A stretch of DNA of 5,909 nt from Bacteroidota bacterium (lineage in GTDB: Bacteria; Bacteroidota; Bacteroidia; Chitinophagales; Chitinophagaceae). The stretch is from the NCBI GenBank assembly GCA_023429365.1, contig JAEYVW010000099.1:1-5909 (forward strand), read 5' to 3'. A program made the position numbers and the translations under genes. This document shows positions 1 to 5,909 of the stretch, in pieces (position 1 is the stretch's first letter; each line of letters begins with the position of its first letter). Under the pieces are notes generated by a model. That model saw only the letters and a program-made list of their open reading frames with translations. It ran no database searches and was not told the DNA's origin.

Positions 1-59
1 ACAGGTATCTTGTCAATATTATTGGCAGCTTCAAGATCAATTAATATTTACAACGCTAT

Positions 60-96
60 CTCTCCGTTCTTCGTGTCTCCTCTGTGCCTCCGTGAC
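60..96. repeat. Pyrimidine-rich CT/CCGTG microrepeat
   Basis: The stretch reads as successive short units that each begin with CT and mostly end in a CGTG- or TGTG-like string: CTCTCCGTT at 60, CTTCGTGT at 69, CTCCTCTGTGC at 77, CTCCGTGAC at 88. It does not continue an open reading frame. Similar degenerate strings of the form TCTCTGTG/CCTCCGTG recur between genes in many environmental bacteria, from memory only. The strand and function are unknown. It could equally be chance low complexity. Confidence 0.3.
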
Positions 97-251
97 CCAA
101 TAACCACAAGCTGAAGACTCCCTATAGAAGACCGAACAATGATATATGAAATAAGATTCCACATGATCAATGATCACTAGCGAGTCATACCTTTTACCCT
201 GCCACTCTTATTTTTCGCGGCCTTTCGGAACTGTTTATGGATTGCTTGGTT

Positions 252-259
252 TACATTTG
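252..259 (+). promoter_or_regulatory. Candidate Bacteroidota -7 box for enolase
   Basis: The octamer TACATTTG matches the Bacteroidota -7 consensus TAnnTTTG exactly and ends 50 bases before the enolase ATG, which would give a leader of roughly 40-45 nt. A clear -33 TTTG element about 19-21 bases upstream is not visible; only weak matches such as CTGTTTA at 231-237 occur. An 8-mer with two free positions can arise by chance, so this is a candidate only. Confidence 0.3.
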
Positions 260-276
260 CATCCGCTTGCCAGTAA

Positions 277-1608
<1,332 letters not shown>

Positions 1609-1643
1609 TTTGGAAGATACGTTGAGAAAAAAATGTTGACTGA

Positions 1644-2027
1644 ATGAATTTATCCCAAAGGACTGCTACCTTTAAACCGGATAATATGGAAGATCGCTCA
1701 AATAACCGGCCCTCACTTCGAAGTGGTTTGCTAAAGCTTCCCGCCCTTTTGCGAAATAAATATTTCGTAAGTTTTGGAGTTTTTGCGGCTATCATGCTTT
1801 TTTTCGATAAAAATGACCTTTTTACCCAGTCGGCACGTAACCGGCAACTCCGTGACCTGCAGGAAAGCAAGCAATATTACCTGGACCGAATTTCGAGCGA
1901 ACGCAAAGAATTAGAGCAGCTTAAGTCCAATCCCGGCACCCTGGAAAAGTACGCGAGGGAGAAATACCTGATGAAGCGTGACAACGAGGACCTGTTTATC
2001 ATCCCGGAAGCGCCTGAAACTGAATAA
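1644..2027 (+). CDS. Septum formation initiator family protein (DivIC/FtsB-like)
   Basis: This is a small bitopic membrane protein of the DivIC/FtsB family, which in studied bacteria joins FtsL and FtsQ/DivIB in the division complex that activates septal peptidoglycan synthesis. In the 127 residues, a polar N-terminus (1-39) is followed by one hydrophobic segment (Y40-F54), then a charged helix with coiled-coil character (about 62-96), then a C-terminal motif YAREKYLMKRDNEDLFII (103-120). The ARExY...MKxxxEDLF pattern is typical of the family in Bacteroidota. ATG 1644 is the longest start. ATG 1686 (Met15) would give a 113-residue protein closer to the usual family length, and both are viable. 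The location just after enolase echoes the eno-ftsB neighbourhood of gammaproteobacteria, which supports the family call. Whether to name it ftsB or divIC cannot be settled from sequence alone. Confidence 0.88.
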   Translation: MNLSQRTATFKPDNMEDRSNNRPSLRSGLLKLPALLRNKYFVSFGVFAAIMLFFDKNDLFTQSARNRQLRDLQESKQYYLDRISSERKELEQLKSNPGTLEKYAREKYLMKRDNEDLFIIPEAPETE

Positions 2028-2047
2028 TTTGTCCAGGGCAATAAAAA

Positions 2048-2071
2048 GCATTAATTAACCGTTAATAATGC
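2048..2071. promoter_or_regulatory. 24-nt imperfect palindrome between divIC-like gene and small gene
   Basis: The arms are GCATT plus ATTAAC on the left and GTTAAT plus AATGC on the right. They are perfectly complementary except for one extra A at 2053 and a single central C at 2060. It begins 20 bases after the upstream stop and ends 47 bases before the next start. As RNA it could form about a 9-bp AT-rich stem with an ACCGT loop, but no T-run follows directly (ATTTTT comes some 5 bases later), so it is a weak terminator. As DNA it resembles an operator for a dimeric regulator. The role is undetermined. Confidence 0.4.
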
Positions 2072-2118
2072 GGACAATTTTTCTGGATCTCACATTTTAG
2101 GACATTAATGGTTTGCGA

Positions 2119-2349
2119 ATGACAAAATTTACCCCGGAGGAACTTTTAATGTATTTATACAAAGAAAGCTCTCCCCAGCTAACTGCAGCGATATCGCAGG
2201 CATTGAGGCTGGATTGGACTCTACGGGAAAAATTCAATGTATTAAAAACCTCCATGCTAAGGCTGGATCAAATCCAAGAATCCCCGCGCACAGAAGTGAT
2301 TTTAAACATCCTGAATTACGCCCGTGAAAAATCATCGGAAATGGTTTAA
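2119..2349 (+). CDS. Small hypothetical protein, helical, 76 residues
   Basis: I do not recognise a characterised family. The ATG at 2119 gives 76 residues beginning MTKFTPEELLMYLYKE. A TTG two codons earlier (2113) is possible but unnecessary. The sequence is predicted mostly helical, with no signal peptide, membrane segment or cysteines. The pattern of FTPEELLMYLYKE, then a DWTLREKF segment around 32-39, then a C-terminal SPRTEVILNILNYARE helix resembles the short N-terminal helical part of anti-sigma-like regulators (which also start with an 'EL..YLYgE' helix), but the zinc-binding His/Cys residues are absent. Such orphan 70-80-residue proteins are, from memory, common in Chitinophagaceae. 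It is followed 30 bases later by a strong terminator, which supports it being a transcribed gene. A regulatory or adaptor role is speculation. Confidence 0.72.
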   Translation: MTKFTPEELLMYLYKESSPQLTAAISQALRLDWTLREKFNVLKTSMLRLDQIQESPRTEVILNILNYAREKSSEMV

Positions 2350-2378
2350 TCCATCCCGGCTTTGATTTTAAAAAATTG

Positions 2379-2407
2379 GCATCCACTTACGGTGGATGCT
2401 TTTTTTT
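2379..2407 (+). terminator. Intrinsic terminator after the small gene
   Basis: A perfect 8-bp stem, GCATCCAC (2379-2386) pairing with GTGGATGC (2392-2399), encloses a 5-nt loop TTACG and runs straight into eight T residues (2400-2407). An A-rich run precedes the stem, so the hairpin may extend by A-U pairs and could also work on the opposite strand. It closes the transcription unit containing the small gene, and possibly eno and the divIC-like gene, and separates it from nth. Confidence 0.9.
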
Positions 2408-2497
2408 ACCCACCTCTTTCAATTCTGAAATACCTCGTTCAATATACGAGAAGCAAAGATCAATCTCTATATTCTTTGAGGATGTAAAGGCAGGTTT

Positions 2498-2837
2498 GAA
2501 CATTATATTTCATTACTTCCTACCTCTCCGCCTTCCCGGCTCACCGGCAAAAAAAACCTTCTAAGACTTACAGACTTCCCGGCTTTAATATGACCCGCAG
2601 GCAACGCTACGAATTCGTAGAACATCATGTTTCATTACTTTCTACCTTTCCGTCTTCCCGGCTCACCGTCAAATAAACCTTCTAAGACTTACCGCAAACA
2701 ACGCTACGAATTCGCAGAACATCATGTTTCATTACTTCCTACCTTTCCGTCTTCCCGGCTCACCGGCAAAAAAACCTTCTAAGACTTAAAGACTTCCCGG
2801 CCTCAATATGACCCGCAAGCAACGCTACGAATTCGTA
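2498..2837 (+). repeat. Three tandem copies of the nth leader and first ten codons
   Basis: Three imperfect direct repeats lie head to tail at 2498-2619 (122 nt), 2620-2716 (97 nt) and 2717-2837 (121 nt). Each runs from GAACAT through TTTCATTACTT, a pyrimidine tract, an A-run, CCTTCTAAGACTTA, and then the beginning of the nth coding sequence up to GAATTCGTA (GCA in copy 2). Copy 3 contains the true nth start at 2808, so the repeat overlaps the gene by 30 bases. Copy 2 is shorter because it lacks a 24-nt block after CTAAGACTTA that carries CTTCCCGG, the ATG and part of codon 2. Copies 1 and 3 also differ by one A in the A-run and by scattered substitutions. No reading frame links them. The 90 bases before the array (2408-2497) hold nothing recognisable. 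Confidence 0.9.
2590..2676 (+). pseudogene. Truncated duplicate of the nth 5' end (28-codon decoy ORF)
   Basis: Repeat copy 1 preserves an ATG followed by codons nearly identical to the first ten of nth; the peptide starts MTRRQRYEFV, with Arg for Lys at position 4. It then enters repeat copy 2, reads 18 unrelated residues and stops at TAA 2674-2676. It is not in frame with nth (2808). It most likely arose by tandem duplication rather than as a functional gene. If transcribed, its initiation region is almost the same as that of nth, so ribosomes may start there. Whether this affects nth expression cannot be seen from sequence. Confidence 0.6.
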
Positions 2838-3467
2838 ATTGACTACTTCGAAAAAAATGTTCCCGAAGCGGAAACTGAACTGATCTATGATAATCCATAC
2901 CAGCTACTGGTTGCTGTAATATTATCTGCCCAGTGTACAGATAAAAGAGTAAATCTTACCACACCGGCCATATTTGAAAAATATCCCGACACTACCGCAC
3001 TCAGCAAAACCAGTTTCGAGGAATTATTTCCCTTGATTAAAAGCATTTCCTATCCCAATAACAAAACCAGGCATTTGATCGGCATGGCAAAAATGGTAGA
3101 AGATGAATTTGGTGGTCGGATACCCATGACGGTCGAACAACTCATTAAACTTCCCGGCGTGGGAAGAAAAACTGCCAATGTGATCACCTCGGTCATCGAT
3201 CAGCAACCCAATATGGCTGTCGACACCCATGTGTTCAGGGTGAGCAGGCGAATTGGACTCGTTCCTCAAACAGCTTCTACCCCACTGGCAGTTGAAAAAG
3301 AACTGACCCGCAACCTTCCGGTTGAGCTGATCCATAAAGCACATCACTGGCTTATTCTTCATGGCCGGTATATCTGCGTTGCACGTAATCCAAAATGCAG
3401 GGAATGCGGACTGCAACAAGCATGCTTGTATTTCCAGCGCGTGGTGCTACCTGCCGGAAGAGTATAA
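2808..3467 (+). CDS. nth: Endonuclease III (DNA glycosylase/AP lyase)
   Basis: This base-excision repair enzyme removes oxidised pyrimidines such as thymine glycol from DNA and cleaves the resulting abasic site by beta-elimination. The length of 219 residues fits the family (about 210). Visible signatures: LSAQCTDKRVN near 39-49; the helix-hairpin-helix LPGVGRKTA (115-123) with the Schiff-base lysine K121; catalytic D139 in MAVDTHVFRV; and the C-terminal 4Fe-4S ligands C190, C197, C200 and C206 with the canonical C-x6-C-x2-C-x5-C spacing. The ATG at 2808 yields the family-typical N-terminus (RYEFVIDYFEKNVPEAETEL). No Shine-Dalgarno sequence is visible. Its leader and first ten codons are the third unit of a tandem repeat array, which is odd for a housekeeping repair gene. 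The preceding terminator implies its own promoter, probably inside or just before the repeats, but I could not identify one. Confidence 0.97.
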   Translation: MTRKQRYEFVIDYFEKNVPEAETELIYDNPYQLLVAVILSAQCTDKRVNLTTPAIFEKYPDTTALSKTSFEELFPLIKSISYPNNKTRHLIGMAKMVEDEFGGRIPMTVEQLIKLPGVGRKTANVITSVIDQQPNMAVDTHVFRVSRRIGLVPQTASTPLAVEKELTRNLPVELIHKAHHWLILHGRYICVARNPKCRECGLQQACLYFQRVVLPAGRV

Positions 3468-3568
3468 AAAAAACATTGCGGGAATCCCCTACGTAAAAAT
3501 TCATTTAAATCTAGGGAAAACAGGTATGTACAAGTAAAAGTTTAGCATAATACTTGCCTCTCGGTTGA

Positions 3569-5548
3569 TTGAATTTCCAGTATCTATCGAAATACCAACA
3601 GCCTGTGAGAATCAATCACCCTTCCTTATTCCTTGCGTGTATTGCACTGCTGTTTGGCGTTTACGCCAATGCACAACCCACCATTCCCCCCGTTCAGTGG
3701 GCGCAACAATACGGCGGATCTGCAGTGGATGTTCCCTTTGTTATAAAATTTACAGCCGACGGCGGCACGATTGCCGGTGGATACACAGATTCAAAAGACG
3801 GTGATATCAACCCGCATACTCCACGTGAATACTGGGATCTGTGGGTGATCAAACTGGATCGCTGTGGTGTCCTCCAGTGGGAGCGTTCATTTGGCGGCAC
3901 CGGGTATGAAAGTGCAAGGGATATTTTGCCAACGGATGATGGTGGTTACCTTATTTTAGGTGAAACAAATTCAACAAATGGCGGTGTCGTTGCCGGCTTT
4001 GGTGGAACAAAGGATATATGGTTGCTTAAACTCTCAACCGCAGGCAATCTCGAATGGCAGCGACGCTATGGCGGTAACGGTCTTGATATCGGAAATACTA
4101 TTGTACCTGCCGGAGATGGCGGGTACCTGATCGCCGCATCATCTTCTTCAAACGACGGTCAGATCACCGGCAATCACGGTACGGGTGGATATACCGATGG
4201 TGTGCTGATGAAAGTATCGGCGAATGGTTCACTGCTGTGGAGCAAATGTTTTGGGGGCAGCAAAAATGAAGAATTGTTTGATATCGAGATCATCGACGGC
4301 AGGATCTTCCTCGCTGGTTTTACCAACTCTGTTGACGGCGATATTCCTCCCAGCCAGAAAAACTATGATGCATGGTTACTCGCACTTGATGCTAATGGCT
4401 ATAAAATCTTCAGTAAGATTTATGGTGGCTCGCAAAATGATGTGATCTACTCCATGACCCGCGGACTGGATGGCAGCCTGACACTGGCGGGCTATACTAC
4501 CTCAAATGACGGTGATGTGAGTGGCGCAAAAGGCAGCCAGGACTATTGGGTGATCAATCTAAGCCAGCAGGGTGATTTAAACTGGCAAAAAGTATTGGGA
4601 GGAACGGAGGCCGAGTTCGCGAATAATGTGATTACCGACGAAGACGGCGGCTATATCATTGGCGGTATCGCTTACTCCGAAGACGGTGACGTGAATGATG
4701 CAAGGGGCGAAGGTGATTTCTGGACCGTGAAGATGGCAGCAGATGGAACGCTTGAATGGAAAACAACCTGGGGCGGCAGTGGCAGCGACCATCTCCGCTA
4801 TATGATCCACGATCCCGTTTTGAATGAATATTATTTTGCCGGTGACTCAGGTTCGGGCGACGGTGATTTTAGCAACCTGCATGGAGAAACCGATTTTGCA
4901 ATCATAAAACTGAAAATACCCGAGCTGGCAACCCTGGATACTGCTGTATGTAGCGTGAATGGATTTATTCCCTACAGCGATACATTATACGATGCCTGCG
5001 GTTATGATTCGGTGGTGGTGAATTACCAGCCAGTCGCGATCAACAATCCTTTTGAAAATATAAGAAACAGGGACACCATTTTTGCAGGGCAAAGCACCAG
5101 GCTGGTTACAAATGCAAACGGCAATATTACCTGGGAAGAACATGCATCCCTGAGTTGCTATAACTGCCCTGATCCCTTAGCAAACCCTAGCACCACCACC
5201 GTCTTTACTGCCATCAACCAACTACCGGAAGGCTGCCAGGTGACGGGTGAGTTTACCGTCGTGGTGCTCAATGACGCAGTGGTTATGACACCGACTGCAT
5301 TCACTCCCAATGGCGATGGACTCAATGACTTTTTTGGTCCGCTCGGGAAAGTACCGGATCAATACACGTTGAAAATATTTAACCGTAATGGTGAAGTGGT
5401 TTTCAAGAGTTCGGCTATGCAACAACGCTGGGATGGGAGGTTCAGGGGACAGTTACAACCATCCGGTGTTTTTATTTACATGATCGACTATAAGGATATG
5501 CAAAATAAACTGCACCAGCAAAAAGGCACGTTCACACTCATCAGATAA
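3569..5548 (+). CDS. Secreted seven-repeat (predicted beta-propeller) protein with T9SS type B sorting domain
   Basis: This is a probable cell-surface or secreted protein exported by Sec and then the type IX secretion system. No ATG occurs before residue 214. TTG 3569 is the longest start (an in-frame TGA lies directly upstream), while GTG 3605 gives a tidier 23-residue signal peptide ending ...FGVYANA before Q; the start is uncertain. Residues 44-448 hold seven repeats of about 57-61 residues. Each opens with an aromatic then (Y/F/L/W)GG (48, 108, 167, 228, 285, 343, 401), followed by DGGY(I/L), an A/G-rich strand, (S/T)xDGD and a D-x-W-x-x-K(L/M) strand, a pattern best explained by a seven-bladed beta-propeller. 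Residues 451-570 look Ig-like, with a CYNCPDP segment. Residues 573-659 match the gliding motility-associated C-terminal domain (TAFTPNGDGLNDFF, then IFNRNGEVVF, WDG, and a final GTFTLIR). Ligand or substrate is unknown, and no catalytic motif was seen. A DUF1800 gene follows 24 bases later, probably in one operon. Confidence 0.87.
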   Translation: MNFQYLSKYQQPVRINHPSLFLACIALLFGVYANAQPTIPPVQWAQQYGGSAVDVPFVIKFTADGGTIAGGYTDSKDGDINPHTPREYWDLWVIKLDRCGVLQWERSFGGTGYESARDILPTDDGGYLILGETNSTNGGVVAGFGGTKDIWLLKLSTAGNLEWQRRYGGNGLDIGNTIVPAGDGGYLIAASSSSNDGQITGNHGTGGYTDGVLMKVSANGSLLWSKCFGGSKNEELFDIEIIDGRIFLAGFTNSVDGDIPPSQKNYDAWLLALDANGYKIFSKIYGGSQNDVIYSMTRGLDGSLTLAGYTTSNDGDVSGAKGSQDYWVINLSQQGDLNWQKVLGGTEAEFANNVITDEDGGYIIGGIAYSEDGDVNDARGEGDFWTVKMAADGTLEWKTTWGGSGSDHLRYMIHDPVLNEYYFAGDSGSGDGDFSNLHGETDFAIIKLKIPELATLDTAVCSVNGFIPYSDTLYDACGYDSVVVNYQPVAINNPFENIRNRDTIFAGQSTRLVTNANGNITWEEHASLSCYNCPDPLANPSTTTVFTAINQLPEGCQVTGEFTVVVLNDAVVMTPTAFTPNGDGLNDFFGPLGKVPDQYTLKIFNRNGEVVFKSSAMQQRWDGRFRGQLQPSGVFIYMIDYKDMQNKLHQQKGTFTLIR

Positions 5549-5572
5549 ACCGGATTGAACAAAAAAGACCTT

Positions 5573-5909
5573 ATGGACAGAAGAGATTTTTTTAAAATGG
5601 CCCGCGGCAGAAGGGCAGCCAGTGTCGGAAAAACCGGTAACACGCGTTCTTTCTTTTCAGGCCTGGAACCTTATGCAGGACCCTGGGGCCTTAATGAAGT
5701 AACACATTTGTTGAAGCGCACAATGTTTGGCGCAAAAAAATCCGATTGTGATTACTTTCTCGGATTAACACCCGATGCGGCCATCGACGAACTGCTTAAT
5801 ACAACGATGACACCTTCACCTCCTGTGAGAGACTATGGCTTGATTGAAGACGATGAAGGATCGCTGCGGGATGATCTTGGTGTAGCTATTGGTGAGACCT
5901 GGGTTGATG
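5573..5909 (+). CDS. DUF1800 family protein, N-terminal part (runs off window)
   Basis: The ATG at 5573 opens a frame that stays open to the window edge (112 codons plus one base), so only the N-terminus is seen. The stretch WGLNEVTHLLKRTMFGAKKSD (about 38-58), followed by DYFLGLTPDAAIDELLN, matches the start of the DUF1800 family. These are large proteins of unknown function common in Bacteroidota and often next to DUF1501 genes. The N-terminus begins MDRRDFFKMARG, close to the twin-arginine motif (S/T-RR-x-F-L-K), but no hydrophobic segment follows within the next 30 residues, so Tat export is not well supported. It begins 24 bases after the T9SS substrate with no terminator between, which indicates co-transcription. 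A DUF1501 gene downstream would fit the usual context but lies outside the window. Confidence 0.8.
   Translation, partial: MDRRDFFKMARGRRAASVGKTGNTRSFFSGLEPYAGPWGLNEVTHLLKRTMFGAKKSDCDYFLGLTPDAAIDELLNTTMTPSPPVRDYGLIEDDEGSLRDDLGVAIGETWVD

Noticed and set aside
2113..2118. TTG start two codons upstream for the small protein
   Set aside because: The ATG at 2119 is in frame and immediately downstream, and the two extra residues add nothing recognisable.
2376..2564. Open reading frame of 62 codons across the intergenic region
   Set aside because: It reads through the terminator hairpin and T-run and into repeat copy 1, has no protein-like composition, and is explained by the non-coding elements.
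2498..2837. CRISPR-like array
   Set aside because: Units are 97-122 nt and directly abutting with no unique spacers, and they end inside the coding sequence of nth.
3024..3419. 131-codon reverse-strand frame inside nth
   Set aside because: It lies entirely opposite a gene with all its catalytic and iron-sulfur residues intact. It is a shadow frame.
3480..3488. Possible terminator GGGAATCCC after nth
   Set aside because: The arms leave a one-base loop, which cannot form a real hairpin, and no T-run follows.
3565..3804. 79-codon forward frame overlapping the T9SS gene start
   Set aside because: The overlapping frame encodes a signal peptide and the first propeller repeat, while this one has no recognisable features.

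Overview
The window looks like a chromosomal segment from the phylum Bacteroidota, most plausibly the family Chitinophagaceae or a close relative. The grounds are: a type IX secretion (T9SS) substrate with a gliding-motility-type C-terminal sorting domain; gene starts without Shine-Dalgarno sequences; a TAnnTTTG-type promoter box ahead of the first gene; and the style of the DivIC-like and DUF1800 proteins. The taxonomic call is an inference from family features, not from a database search. All genes are on the + strand.

Layout. Positions 1-309 are non-coding as far as I can see. They hold a pyrimidine-rich CT/CCGTG microrepeat and a candidate promoter. Next come enolase (310-1608) and a small DivIC/FtsB-type septum protein (1644-2027), a pairing that also occurs in gammaproteobacteria (eno-ftsB). 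A 24-nt imperfect palindrome lies in the gap before a small unassigned acidic/helical protein (2119-2349), which is closed by a strong intrinsic terminator (2379-2407). Positions 2498-2837 hold three tandem copies of a segment made of the leader and first ten codons of the next gene, nth (endonuclease III, 2808-3467). The first copy keeps a start codon and opens a 28-codon decoy reading frame. The middle copy has lost a 24-bp block that includes the ATG. Then comes a large secreted protein (3569-5548) with seven internal repeats, predicted to be a seven-bladed beta-propeller, followed by an Ig-like region and a T9SS type B sorting domain. Only 24 bases later a DUF1800-family protein begins (5573) and runs off the window.

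Functionally there are three blocks: a housekeeping pair (glycolysis and cell division) with a small trailing gene, a DNA-repair gene with an unusual duplicated leader, and the start of a probable cell-surface/export operon. I see no CRISPR array, RNA gene, transposase or phage gene. The most unusual observations are the triplicated nth leader with its nested ~8-nt periodicity, and the seven-repeat secreted protein that lacks an ATG start and is paired with DUF1800.
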